Shown: positions 28,402 through 37,222 of the stretch, one piece after another
Numbering within the stretch: the first letter of the stretch is position 1
Layout: each line of letters opens with the position of its first letter
Assembly (NCBI RefSeq): GCF_963677945.1
Contig: NZ_OY782578.1
Coordinates: 1,116,001-1,180,000 of the forward strand
Source of the DNA: an uncultured Bacteroides sp.
GTDB taxonomy: Bacteria > Bacteroidota > Bacteroidia > Bacteroidales > Bacteroidaceae
Length of the DNA: 64,000 nt
Reading direction: 5' to 3'
Made by a program: the position numbers and the translations under genes
The notes under the pieces: model-generated
The model's database searches: none
The model's input: only the letters and a program-made list of their open reading frames with translations
What the model was told of the DNA's origin: nothing

Positions 28402-28500
28402 AACAATAATTCCCCGATAACCACTGAAGTGCCCCCAATAAGTTAGATTTAAAACTTTTTGGGCGTACTTCATTCTGGATTCGGGGAATTATTGTTTTTT
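28402..28500. terminator. Bidirectional terminator with an IS relic in its loop
   Basis: The arms AACAATAATTCCCCGA (28402-28417) and TCGGGGAATTATTGTT (28481-28496) are perfect 16-base inverted repeats followed by a T-run, so they form the terminator of the convergent cyclodeaminase and metY genes. The 63-base loop contains the 48-bp element at 28425-28472. Confidence 0.85.
28425..28472. mobile_element. 48-bp relic made of two IS3-family ends
   Basis: The element starts TGAAGTGCCCCCAATAAGTTAG and ends AAACTTTTTGGGCGTACTTCA; the reverse complement of the second matches the first at 17 of 21 positions. The first arm also matches the right end of the IS3 relic at 49760-49781 at 18 of 22 positions. 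It therefore looks like an insertion sequence that lost its whole interior, sitting in the loop of a terminator. No clear target duplication is seen. Confidence 0.7.
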
Positions 28501-28509
28501 ACTAATATA

Positions 28510-29790
28510 TTATTGGCCTAATGCTTGTTCAATATCAGCAATAATATCGTCGGCATTTTCAATACCTACAGAGAAGCGAATTAAGTCGGGTGCAACTCCT
28601 GCCTCAATTAATTGTTCATCACTAAGCTGACGGTGAGTGTGACTTGCCGGGTGAAGTACACATGTTCGCGCATCGGCCACGTGAGTAACAATGGCAGCCA
28701 GTTTTAAGCTATCCATAAATTTAATAGCAACATCACGTCCGCCTTTCAATCCAAATGCAATTACCCCACAAGAACCGTTTGGTAAGTACTTTTGTGCCAG
28801 ATCATAATATTTGCTATTTTTAAGTCCGCTGTAATTAACCCATGCTACTTTATCGTTTTGTTCAAGATACTCAGCAACTTGTTGAGCATTCTTGCAATGT
28901 TGCGGAACTCTTAAGTGAAGAGTTTCAAGTCCGATGTTAAGTAAGAATGCATTGAATGGAGACTGAACAGAACCTAAATCACGCATCAACTGCACTGTAG
29001 CTTTAGTAATATAGGCATTCTTTCCAAAGCTTTTAGTGTAAGTCAGTCCGTGGTAAGAATCATCTGGTTGTGTTAATCCCGGGAACTTATCTGCATGTGC
29101 ATCCCAATCGAAATTTCCGCTGTCAACAATGGCGCCGCCTACAGAAGTGGCATGTCCGTCCATGTATTTGGTTGTAGAATGAACAACAATATCGGCTCCC
29201 CATTCAAATGGGCGACAATTAATAGGAGTAGCGAAAGTGTTATCAACAATCAAAGGCACTCCATTACTGTGAGCTATTCGTGCAAATTTCTCTATATCCA
29301 GTACATTTAATCCCGGATTAGAGATTGTTTCACCGAAAAGTGCTTTTGTATTTGGTTTGAATGCTTTCGAAATTTCCTCTTCACAACCATCCGGATCAAC
29401 AAAAGTAACTTCAATGCCCAGCTTTTTCAATGTTACTCCGAACAAATTGAATGTTCCTCCATAAATAGTAGATGCACTCACAATATGATCTCCTGCAGAA
29501 CAAATATTAAAGATTGCATAAAAATTAGCCGATTGCCCTGATGAAGTAAGCATTGCTGCAACTCCGCCTTCAAGGGCTGCAATTTTAGTAGCTACCGAAT
29601 CATTGGTAGGATTTTGCAAACGAGTGTAGAAATAGCCACTTTCTTCCAGGTCGAATAATCGGGCCATCTGATCGCTGGTTTCGTATCTGAATGTAGTACT
29701 CTGATATATGGGAAGCACACGAGGTTCTCCTTTTTTAGGCTCCCATCCAGCTTGAACGCATATTGTTTCCGGTTTAATTTTCTTAGTCAT
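28510..29790 (-). CDS. metY: O-acetylhomoserine sulfhydrylase (aminocarboxypropyltransferase)
   Basis: This pyridoxal-phosphate enzyme makes homocysteine from O-acetylhomoserine and sulfide for methionine synthesis. The product of about 426 residues starts MTKKIKPETICVQAGWEPKKG (19 residues of family-typical start) and has the PLP-lysine motif VVHSTTKYMDGHAT and the LSDEQLIEAGVAPDLIRFSVG C-terminus. I choose the ATG at 29790 because the upstream extension contains the promoter-like TACTTTTG. The leader from there is only about 35 bases, so no riboswitch fits. It converges on the cyclodeaminase gene. Confidence 0.94.
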   Translation of the reverse strand: MTKKIKPETICVQAGWEPKKGEPRVLPIYQSTTFRYETSDQMARLFDLEESGYFYTRLQNPTNDSVATKIAALEGGVAAMLTSSGQSANFYAIFNICSAGDHIVSASTIYGGTFNLFGVTLKKLGIEVTFVDPDGCEEEISKAFKPNTKALFGETISNPGLNVLDIEKFARIAHSNGVPLIVDNTFATPINCRPFEWGADIVVHSTTKYMDGHATSVGGAIVDSGNFDWDAHADKFPGLTQPDDSYHGLTYTKSFGKNAYITKATVQLMRDLGSVQSPFNAFLLNIGLETLHLRVPQHCKNAQQVAEYLEQNDKVAWVNYSGLKNSKYYDLAQKYLPNGSCGVIAFGLKGGRDVAIKFMDSLKLAAIVTHVADARTCVLHPASHTHRQLSDEQLIEAGVAPDLIRFSVGIENADDIIADIEQALGQ

Positions 29791-29830
29791 TTTATATAAT
29801 GTTTTTAAGTGGTCTGTGATTTTATGACTA

Positions 29831-29838
29831 CAAAAGTA
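29831..29838 (-). promoter_or_regulatory. -7 promoter element for metY
   Basis: The minus-strand sequence TACTTTTG matches the consensus -7 element. It lies 41 bases upstream of the metY ATG. No TTTG is found at the expected -33 distance. Confidence 0.6.
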
Positions 29839-29888
29839 CACAAATCCTATGGAAGATTATTAGCAGGCCATTTAATTATTTCATTATC

Positions 29889-29907
29889 AGCAGCAATAAC
29901 TGCTGCT
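29889..29907. promoter_or_regulatory. Palindrome in the metY-tetR divergent region
   Basis: AGCAGCA, loop ATAAC, TGCTGCT gives a perfect 7-bp inverted repeat, followed by TTTTATTT on the plus strand. Being between two divergent promoters it could be an operator for the TetR-type regulator, or a terminator remnant. I cannot decide between these. Confidence 0.35.
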
Positions 29908-29957
29908 TTTATTTAATAAAAGCCGGAAAACTATTTTAATAGTTTGAGTTTTCATAC

Positions 29958-29965
29958 TATATTTG
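29958..29965 (+). promoter_or_regulatory. -7 promoter element for the efflux operon
   Basis: TATATTTG matches the Bacteroides -7 element, with TTTT at the -33 position about 20 bases upstream. It lies 50 bases before the TetR start and could drive the whole tetR-tolC-adaptor-RND operon. Confidence 0.6.
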
Positions 29966-30015
29966 TAACCAAAATGGAATGAATAAACAAGTGTATAAAA
30001 ATAAACAAATATAGA

Positions 30016-30678
30016 ATGTCCGGAACTGAAAATAGACAGAATGAAATAAAACCTGAACTCAGAAAACGAATAATTGTTGCAGCACTGAAATCTTTTACAA
30101 TGAATGGGATAAAAAGTGTAACAATGGATCATATTGCTTCTGATCTCGGAATTTCAAAACGTACCTTGTACGAGATGTTTGAAGACAAAGAAACATTGCT
30201 ATTGGCATGTGTGCAGTTACAAATTGAAGAGAAAGAAAAATTTGAAATCAAAGTCTTGTCAGAAACAGACAATGCTCTTCAGGTTATTCTTATATTATAT
30301 AAAACATACATTGAAATATTTTACAAAATAAACAAAAGATTTTTTGAAGATCTAAGTAAATATCCGAAAGTAAAAGAACTTCTTAGTAATAAACTCGACA
30401 AGAACAAAACCAAAGCGATTGATTTTTTTAAAAAAGGTGCAGAACAAGGACTTTTTAGAGATGATATTGATTTTGAAATAGTTTATTTCCTTTTACATAA
30501 GCAAGTAGAATTTCTTATAAATAGTGATATGCTTAAATCGTATTCGTTAGTTGAAGTTTACGAGTTAATCATGTTTACGTTCTTGCGTGGAATATCAACA
30601 AATAGGGGACAAAAAATATTAGAAGAATTTATTAGTGAATATAGAAAACAAAATATAAATCAGTCTGGACAGATTTAA
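30016..30678 (+). CDS. TetR/AcrR family transcriptional regulator
   Basis: The 220-residue protein has an N-terminal TetR-type helix-turn-helix at about residues 20-60 (NGIKSVTMDHIASDLGISKR, then TLYEMFEDKETLL) and a variable helical ligand-binding domain. It is the first gene of an operon encoding an efflux pump, starting 12 bases before the TolC-like gene. By analogy with AcrR it should repress the pump and be released by a substrate, but neither ligand nor operator has been shown. Confidence 0.9.
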   Translation: MSGTENRQNEIKPELRKRIIVAALKSFTMNGIKSVTMDHIASDLGISKRTLYEMFEDKETLLLACVQLQIEEKEKFEIKVLSETDNALQVILILYKTYIEIFYKINKRFFEDLSKYPKVKELLSNKLDKNKTKAIDFFKKGAEQGLFRDDIDFEIVYFLLHKQVEFLINSDMLKSYSLVEVYELIMFTFLRGISTNRGQKILEEFISEYRKQNINQSGQI

Positions 30679-30689
30679 ACTACGGAAAT

Positions 30690-32045
30690 ATGAATAAAAG
30701 AAAACATTTTTTTTCTAAAAAGTTTGTATGCGTAATTATTGCTTTGCTATTGTACAGTGGTGCACAGGCACAGGAAAAGTTAACTTTTAACCTGGAAAAA
30801 GCCTTGGAAATTGCACAAAGCGAAAATCCCACAATAAAGGTCGCAAATAAGGAGATAGAAAAAAAGAAGTATGCAAAGAAAGAAGTAATAGCTGGGTTGT
30901 TCCCTAATATAAATGTAGGCGGCGGATTTACATATACAATTAAGAAGCAGACATTTGCTATGATGGGGCAGACCTTTAAGGTTGGACAAACCAATAACTA
31001 CAATGCAGGAGTAAATCTTTCATTGCCTCTTTTTGCACCAACATTGATGAAATCAATTGACCTGTCGGCCAAAGATGTAGAGTTGGCTGTTGAAAGCGCT
31101 CGCTCTTCCAATCTTAATCTTGTTAATGAAGTAACAAAAGCATACTATCAGTTATTGCTGGCTCAGGATTCTTATGAGGTACTTAAAAAAGGTTATGCAC
31201 AATCGGAAGCTAATTATGAGGTTGTGAATAATAAATTTAAGCAGGGTGTTGTTTCCGAATATGATAAAATACGTGCAGAGGTTCAGGTAAGAAATCTAAA
31301 ACCAAGTATGATTTCGGCAGAGAATGCTGTTAATTTGACAAAACTTCAATTGAAGGTATTAATGGGACTGGATACCAATCAGGAGATAGAGATTGTCGGA
31401 AATCTTTCGGATTATGAAAATAATATGTATGCCGAAGCATTGAATGTAGATACTGCAATGGTTCAAAATAACACGCAATTAAAACAAATGAAATTGCAGG
31501 GAGAGATGCTTGATAAACAATTGCAGCTTAATAAAAGTGCTTATCTTCCTTCTGTATCATTGACGTCTCAGTTTTCTTATATCTCTATGGCAAATAACTT
31601 TAAATTCGGAGACTACCAGTGGAATCCTTATAGCACTATTGGTTTTACTTTCACTATTCCTATTTATAATGGTGGTGGCCGCTCTTATAAAGTGAAACAA
31701 ACAAAGCTTCAAATGGAACAATTAACCTTGAATACACAGAATTTACGCAGAAACATTGATCTTCAGGTAAAAAATTACATGGATAATATACAGAAATCCA
31801 TAGAGCAAGTGGGATCTAATAAAGAAAGTGTAAAGCAGGCTGAGAAGGGTTGCGTAATTGCTAAGAAAAGATATGAAGTTGGTAAAGGCACTGTTCTTGA
31901 ACTGAATGACTCTGAACTGGCTCTTACTCAATCTAAATTGGCATATAATCAGGCTATTTTCGATTACTTATCGTCAAAAGCCGATCTTGAAATGGTTTTG
32001 GGCAAAGATAGAATTGCCAATACAACTCAAAAAATGAAGAACTAA
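30690..32045 (+). CDS. TolC-family outer-membrane efflux protein
   Basis: The 451-residue product has a signal peptide (hydrophobic stretch CVIIALLLYSGAQAQ) and two outer-membrane efflux repeats with heptad-rich helices, for example ALEIAQSENPTIKVA and NLVNEVTKAYYQLLLAQDSY. It forms the trimeric tunnel across the outer membrane for the pump encoded by the next two genes. Length fits the family. It follows tetR by 11 bases and precedes the adaptor by 40. Confidence 0.93.
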   Translation: MNKRKHFFSKKFVCVIIALLLYSGAQAQEKLTFNLEKALEIAQSENPTIKVANKEIEKKKYAKKEVIAGLFPNINVGGGFTYTIKKQTFAMMGQTFKVGQTNNYNAGVNLSLPLFAPTLMKSIDLSAKDVELAVESARSSNLNLVNEVTKAYYQLLLAQDSYEVLKKGYAQSEANYEVVNNKFKQGVVSEYDKIRAEVQVRNLKPSMISAENAVNLTKLQLKVLMGLDTNQEIEIVGNLSDYENNMYAEALNVDTAMVQNNTQLKQMKLQGEMLDKQLQLNKSAYLPSVSLTSQFSYISMANNFKFGDYQWNPYSTIGFTFTIPIYNGGGRSYKVKQTKLQMEQLTLNTQNLRRNIDLQVKNYMDNIQKSIEQVGSNKESVKQAEKGCVIAKKRYEVGKGTVLELNDSELALTQSKLAYNQAIFDYLSSKADLEMVLGKDRIANTTQKMKN

Positions 32046-32085
32046 ACAAATAGAACACGAATCGAATTAAAATAAACTTATAAAT

Positions 32086-33108
32086 ATGAAAAGATCTGGT
32101 AAAATTCAGTTATTCACTTTAACGACTTTGATGCTGCTTTGCTCTTGTGGAAAAGGAGATAAAGCTTCAAGTTCACAAGTTAAGGAAGAGAAGCCTAAAG
32201 TTAAACTGGCTTTTGTAAAAGCAGAGAATGTAGAGCAAATACAAGAATTTACAGCAACAGTCGAGTCTGATATTAAAAATAATATTGCTCCTTCAACTCC
32301 TGTACGAATTGAAAAGATTTTTGTTGAAGTTGGCGATCAGGTTCGTAAAGGTCAGAAACTTGTGCAGATGGATGCTTCTAGCTTGAATCAGGTAAAAGCT
32401 CAATTGGATAATCAGAAAATTGAATTTGCAAGAATTGACGAACTATACAAAGTTGGCGGGGCTTCAAAATCTGAATGGGATGCTAAGAAAATGAATCTTG
32501 ATATGATTCAAACTTCCTACAATAACCTTGTGAGAAATACCTCTTTAACTAGTCCTATAAGCGGAGTGGTAACTGCACGCAATTATGATAGTGGCGATAT
32601 GTATTCGGGCGGTCTGCCAGTGCTTACTGTGGAACAGATTTCTCCTGTAAAGATAATGATTAATATCTCTGAGGATTACTTTACTAAAGTGAAGAAGGGG
32701 ATGACAACAAAGATTAAGCTTGATGTTTATGGTGATGAAGAATTTACCGGCAGAGTTAGTCTTGTTTATCCTACAGTTGACAATACCACCCGTACATTCC
32801 CTGTTGAAATAACAGTTGCTAATGGCGGACAGAAAGTACGTCCGGGAATGTTTGCCCGCGTTACAATGAGCTTTGGTTCTATGGAACACGTTGTGGTACC
32901 TGATCGTGCTATAGTTAAGCAAACAGGTTCCGGAGACCGATATGTTTATGTATATAATGACGGAAAAGTTTCATATAATAAAGTAGTGCTTGGTCGCCAG
33001 ATGGGATCAGAATATGAATTGATTTCTGGTGTTCCAAGTAACTCTCAGGTAGTAATTGCAGGACAGACTCGCTTGAATAATGGTGCCGCTGTTGTAGTTG
33101 AAAAATAA
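32086..33108 (+). CDS. RND efflux periplasmic adaptor (membrane fusion lipoprotein)
   Basis: The 340-residue product carries a lipoprotein signal sequence ending in LLCSC with the lipidated cysteine at residue 21, then a hairpin, a biotinyl-lipoyl-like domain (APSTPVRIEKIFVEVGDQVRKGQ and SPISGVVTARNYDSGD) and a beta-barrel domain. It links the inner-membrane pump to TolC. The gene is between tolC and the RND pump in a conserved order. A 44-base intergenic space follows, which may be read through. Confidence 0.93.
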   Translation: MKRSGKIQLFTLTTLMLLCSCGKGDKASSSQVKEEKPKVKLAFVKAENVEQIQEFTATVESDIKNNIAPSTPVRIEKIFVEVGDQVRKGQKLVQMDASSLNQVKAQLDNQKIEFARIDELYKVGGASKSEWDAKKMNLDMIQTSYNNLVRNTSLTSPISGVVTARNYDSGDMYSGGLPVLTVEQISPVKIMINISEDYFTKVKKGMTTKIKLDVYGDEEFTGRVSLVYPTVDNTTRTFPVEITVANGGQKVRPGMFARVTMSFGSMEHVVVPDRAIVKQTGSGDRYVYVYNDGKVSYNKVVLGRQMGSEYELISGVPSNSQVVIAGQTRLNNGAAVVVEK

Positions 33109-33194
33109 TAATTGGGCAGTCCTTTTTATGTTGATACATCTTTATAGATGTATTGATTCTTAAAGAAAGGCAGACTAAAAAATTAAAAGAATAT

Positions 33195-36100
33195 ATGAGT
33201 ATATATAAAGGAGCCGTAAATCGTCCTGTAATGACCTCGCTCTGCTTTGTAGCAGTGCTGGTGCTTGGGCTTTTTTCTTTGAAGAAATTGCCCATTGACT
33301 TGTACCCGAATATTGAAACCAATACCATAATGGTAATGACATCATATCAGGGTGCAAGTGCTTCGGATATTGAAAACAATGTTTCCCGTCCTCTCGAAAA
33401 TGTTTTAAATACGGTAAGTAATCTAAAACATATAACTTCTAAGTCAAGAGAAAATATCTCTGTAATTACCTTGGAGTTTGATTATGGGAAAAATATCGAT
33501 GAACTGACAAACGACGTTCGTGATAAACTAGATTTAGTTAAGTCTTCTTTGCCGGATGGTGCCGAAAATCCTACTATCTTTAAGTTTAGTACAGATATGA
33601 TTCCTATTATCGTGCTTTCTGCTAAAGCAAAAGAGAGTATGCCGGCCTTGTATAAGATTCTGGATGAAGGTGTTGCCAATCCGCTTGCCAGAATTGGCGG
33701 TGTAGGAACTGTTTCTGTTTCCGGTGCACCGAAACGACAGATTCAGGTATATATAGATCCTGTTCGTTTGGAAGCATATCATCTGAGTGTGGAAACTATT
33801 TCGGCAATCATTGCTGCTGAGAATAAGAATGTTCCGGGTGGTAATTTCGATATTGGTAGTAATACTTATTCTTTGAGAGTTGAAGGAGAATTTGATGACG
33901 CTTCACAAATGGCAAACATTGTTGTAGGTAGCTTTAATGGTAAGAATATTTATCTGAAAGATGTTGCACGAATTAAAGATTCTGTTGAAGAGCGTACTCA
34001 GGAAACTTATAATGATGGGGTACAAGGAGCAATGATTGTTATTCAGAAGCAAACGGGTGCAAACTCTGTGGAAATTGCGGATAAGGTACGTGCTGCTTTA
34101 CCTTCTTTGCAAGCAAAACTTCCATCTGATGTGAAGCTTGATGTTATTGTAGATACATCCGACAATATTAAAAATACAATTGCATCGTTGGCCGATGTAA
34201 TACGTGATGCATTAATCTTTGTGGGATTAGTTGTGTTTATTTTCCTTGGAAGGTGGAGATCTTGCGTGATTATTCTTATAACTATACCGCTCTCTTTGGT
34301 AGCTTCGTTTATCTATTTGGCGGTTACGGATAGTTCTCTGAATATTATTTCTTTGTCTTCTCTGTCTATTGCAATTGGATTGGTGGTGGATGATGCCATT
34401 GTGGTATTGGAAAATGTAACCACGCATATTGAAAGAGGTAGTCATCCAAAACAGGCTGCCGTTCATGGTACAAATGAAATGGCATTATCTGTTGTTGCCT
34501 CTACACTGACTTTATTTGCGGTGTTCTTCCCGCTGACTTTGGTTTCGGGTATGACGGGTGTCTTGTTCCGTGAGTTAGGTTGGATGGTTTGTATTATTAT
34601 GGGCATCTCTCTGATCTGTGCATTGACACTGACTCCAATGATGAGTTCTCAGTTGCTTCAGCTAAATCCAAAACATAATAAAGTTTTCGAGAAGTTCTAT
34701 TCTCCTGTTAAAAGAGGATTAGATCAGCTGGATGTATCTTATGCACAACTGGTAAACTGGGCGGTTCGCCATCGAACAGTTGTTGTTGCGGCAGGTTTTA
34801 TTTTCTTTATTGCGTCTATGTTCTTATTTAAGTTCATAGGTACAGAGTTTATGCCTACCCAGGATAACGGGCGAATTGGTGTAACTCTTGAAATGCCTAT
34901 TGGAACCCGAACTGAGTTATCGCGTGATATAGCCCTGAAAATAGAAAAACAATGGAAGAGCAAATATCCTGAGATTCAGGTTATCAACTTTACTGTTGGT
35001 CAGGCTTCTTCGGATAATGCCTGGGCTTCTATGAGTGATAATGGAACTCATATTATGTCTTTCAATATCCGTTTGTCAGATCCGGCTGATCGTAAACGTG
35101 GAATTGAGGAAATCTGTAATGAGATGCGTAAAGACCTTGATAACTATCCTGAATTGAAGAAGTTCATGGTAAACGTTGGAGGTAGCAGATCGAGCATGAT
35201 GGGTAGTGGACAAGCTACACTCGATCTTGAAGTTTACGGATACGATTTTACACAGACCGATAAGATTGCCAAAGATTTAAGAGAACGTATGAGTAAGGTG
35301 CCTGGATGTGTGGATGTTATAATCAGCCGTGGAGATTATCAACCTGAATACCAGATTAAGTTCGATCGTGAGAAACTTGCATTGAATGGATTGAATCTTT
35401 CTACTGCAGCAACTTATGCAAGAAATAGAATCAATGGTGCAACAGCATCTAAATATCGCGAAGAGGGTGATGAATATGATATAAAGGTAATGTATGCTCC
35501 CGAATATCGACAGTCTATTGAATCTATTGAAAATATAATGGTATATAATAGCCAGGGTAAGGGAATACGTATTAAAGATCTTGGAACTGTTGTTGAAGAA
35601 AGTGCACCTCCTACAATTGAGCGAAAAGACCGTGAACGCGTAAATACGGTTCAGGCCGTAATCTCCGGAGCTTCAATGGATAAGGTTGTAGCTGCCGCTC
35701 GTCAGCAAATATCTCAACTGAATGTTCCTTCCGGTGTAACAGTACAGGTTTCGGGTACTTACGAAGATCAGCAGGAATCATTCTCTGACTTGCTTACACT
35801 TGGTGGACTTATTATTATTCTGGTATTTATTGTGATGGCAGCAGAGTTTGAGTCTCTTACCTATCCGTTTATTATCATGTTTGCATTGCCGTTTGCTTTG
35901 TCGGGAGTACTCATCGCTTTGTGGATGTCTGGCAGTACGCTGAATTTGATGTCGGCAATTGGTATGATTATGTTGATTGGTATTGTGGTTAAGAATGGTA
36001 TTGTTCTTGTGGATTATATAAACCTGAACCGTGAACGAGGCTTGGGTATTATTAATTCCGTAGTAAAAGGAGGAAAGTCTCGTTTACGTCCGGTATTAAT

Positions 36101-36341
36101 GACTTCATTAACAGCGATACTTGGTATGATTCCAATGGCTATTGGCGGCGGACAAGGATCGGAAATGTGGAAACCTATGGGTATTGCAATCATTGGCGGA
36201 CTAACAATTTCTACTGTATTAACCTTAGTCATTGTGCCGGTTCTGTATTGTATCTTTGCCGGAACAGGTGTGAAACGCCGACGTAGAAAGATGCGCGAGT
36301 TTGAGGCTGCATTGAATGCTGTAGAAAATAATAATGAATAA
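33195..36341 (+). CDS. RND efflux pump permease (AcrB/HAE1-type)
   Basis: This inner-membrane proton antiporter drives drug export. The product, about 1048 residues with the start at MSIYKGAVNRPVMTSL, has twelve predicted membrane helices, two large periplasmic loops, and the family motifs GLVVDDAIVVLENV, FPLTLVSGMTGVLFRELGW and GIVVKNGIVLVDYINL (D-D and proton-relay helices). The frame opens upstream at a TTG, which I reject because the family starts at this methionine. No drug specificity can be deduced from the sequence. Confidence 0.95.
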   Translation: MSIYKGAVNRPVMTSLCFVAVLVLGLFSLKKLPIDLYPNIETNTIMVMTSYQGASASDIENNVSRPLENVLNTVSNLKHITSKSRENISVITLEFDYGKNIDELTNDVRDKLDLVKSSLPDGAENPTIFKFSTDMIPIIVLSAKAKESMPALYKILDEGVANPLARIGGVGTVSVSGAPKRQIQVYIDPVRLEAYHLSVETISAIIAAENKNVPGGNFDIGSNTYSLRVEGEFDDASQMANIVVGSFNGKNIYLKDVARIKDSVEERTQETYNDGVQGAMIVIQKQTGANSVEIADKVRAALPSLQAKLPSDVKLDVIVDTSDNIKNTIASLADVIRDALIFVGLVVFIFLGRWRSCVIILITIPLSLVASFIYLAVTDSSLNIISLSSLSIAIGLVVDDAIVVLENVTTHIERGSHPKQAAVHGTNEMALSVVASTLTLFAVFFPLTLVSGMTGVLFRELGWMVCIIMGISLICALTLTPMMSSQLLQLNPKHNKVFEKFYSPVKRGLDQLDVSYAQLVNWAVRHRTVVVAAGFIFFIASMFLFKFIGTEFMPTQDNGRIGVTLEMPIGTRTELSRDIALKIEKQWKSKYPEIQVINFTVGQASSDNAWASMSDNGTHIMSFNIRLSDPADRKRGIEEICNEMRKDLDNYPELKKFMVNVGGSRSSMMGSGQATLDLEVYGYDFTQTDKIAKDLRERMSKVPGCVDVIISRGDYQPEYQIKFDREKLALNGLNLSTAATYARNRINGATASKYREEGDEYDIKVMYAPEYRQSIESIENIMVYNSQGKGIRIKDLGTVVEESAPPTIERKDRERVNTVQAVISGASMDKVVAAARQQISQLNVPSGVTVQVSGTYEDQQESFSDLLTLGGLIIILVFIVMAAEFESLTYPFIIMFALPFALSGVLIALWMSGSTLNLMSAIGMIMLIGIVVKNGIVLVDYINLNRERGLGIINSVVKGGKSRLRPVLMTSLTAILGMIPMAIGGGQGSEMWKPMGIAIIGGLTISTVLTLVIVPVLYCIFAGTGVKRRRRKMREFEAALNAVENNNE

Positions 36342-36356
36342 TGAAAATAACGAAAT

Positions 36357-36650
36357 ATGAAATCAGTATTGATAACTTTTGACCAAGCCTTTTACGATCG
36401 CGTGATAGCTATTCTTGATAGAAATAGCTGCCGTGGATTTTCTTATGTTGAAGATGTAAGAGGGAGGGGTAGTAAAACGGGGGATCCTCATTACGGAAGT
36501 CATGCGTGGCCATCCATGTGCTCTGCTATTATTACAGTAGTAGAAGATGATAGAGTTGACCGGCTTCTGGAAATGCTTCATCGCCTGGATAAATCTACCG
36601 AACAACTTGGACTTCGTGCTTTTGTCTGGAATATAGAGAAGAGTATCTAA
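36357..36650 (+). CDS. Small PII-like protein downstream of the RND pump
   Basis: This 97-residue protein starts 15 bases after the pump gene, so it is co-transcribed. It begins MKSVLITFDQAFYDRVIAIL and has a glycine-rich loop (VRGRGSKTGDPHYGSHAW) then a second beta-alpha unit (AIITVVEDDRVDRLLEML). The beta-alpha-beta pattern and length recall PII-like (GlnB/CutA-type) trimeric proteins. Small PII-like proteins are known to accompany some transporters. A regulatory role on the pump is an inference; there is no direct evidence of ligand binding. Confidence 0.6.
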   Translation: MKSVLITFDQAFYDRVIAILDRNSCRGFSYVEDVRGRGSKTGDPHYGSHAWPSMCSAIITVVEDDRVDRLLEMLHRLDKSTEQLGLRAFVWNIEKSI

Positions 36651-36693
36651 GTCAATATAAATATCAGGTGTTTTAATTCTAAAAAACACAAAA

Positions 36694-36762
36694 AGATCTG
36701 CTACCTGCCACTAAATTGTATAGAACCCCTTATCTATAGGGGGTTTGGCTGGTAGCAGATCT
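36694..36762. repeat. Long hairpin with 12-bp perfect arms
   Basis: AGATCTGCTACC (36694-36705) and GGTAGCAGATCT (36751-36762) are perfect inverted repeats. A GC-rich inner hairpin (AACCCC at 36724-36729 with GGGGTT at 36740-36745) sits inside the loop, so the whole stretch can fold as a branched hairpin or cruciform. The left arm overlaps the left boundary repeat of the surrounding element. Confidence 0.75.
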
Positions 36763-36912
36763 AAAATTATCTGCTACTAAATATTCTCATCTGCTACTAG
36801 AATTCAGGAAACAGTGTATGTTGCAGTTATAGCACATACATATATGTATATCTTCTTATTCCTGATAATATAACTATTAATAATAGAAAAGCCCTTGTAA
36901 TAATTATAGTTT

Positions 36913-37004
36913 GATGTATATCTAAGATCTATTTTGATGTACATTATAAACAGTCTTTGATGTACATCAAAGCACCATTTAGATGTATATCAAACGAAAA
37001 ATGT
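36913..37004. repeat. Four GATGTAYAT copies at exact 23-bp period
   Basis: GATGTATATC, GATGTACATT, GATGTACATC and GATGTATATC begin at 36913, 36936, 36959 and 36982, so the period is exactly 23 bases. Each is preceded by TTT, TTT, TTT or TTA. The third copy is a perfect 16-base palindrome, TTTGATGTACATCAAA (36956-36971). The other 10-12 bases of each unit vary. No further copy is seen on either side. It looks like a multi-site protein-binding array. Confidence 0.8.
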
Positions 37005-37197
37005 GTCTAGACTAAATGAAAAATCAGTCAGGTTATATTCTGTCTAATTACAATATGTTTTCTCCGAATAATAAGTTTCTTGAACCAGTCTTGTTACTAA
37101 GGTGAGAATAATCACTTTTGATATGCTTACAGGTAAATTCTGGTAGTGGCAGATAAGAAAGCTAGTGGCAGATGATTTTTTTATCTCCCACCACCTG

Positions 37198-37222
37198 AAA
37201 GCCCCTTTATTAGGGCTTTTTA
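37198..37222 (+). terminator. Terminator-like hairpin, plus orientation
   Basis: AAAGCCC, loop CTTTATTA, GGGCTTTTT forms a GC-rich stem followed by a T-run on the plus strand. It lies 550 bases after the nearest plus-strand gene, which hints at an unannotated plus-strand transcript through the repeat region. On the minus strand the T-run is missing. Confidence 0.6.

Noticed and set aside
29790-29838. SAM riboswitch before metY
   Set aside because: The leader from the -7 element is only about 35 bases, too short for a known SAM riboswitch.
30016-36650. Horizontally acquired resistance island
   Set aside because: The efflux operon has base composition like its neighbours, no mobile genes flank it, and such operons are common in Bacteroides chromosomes.
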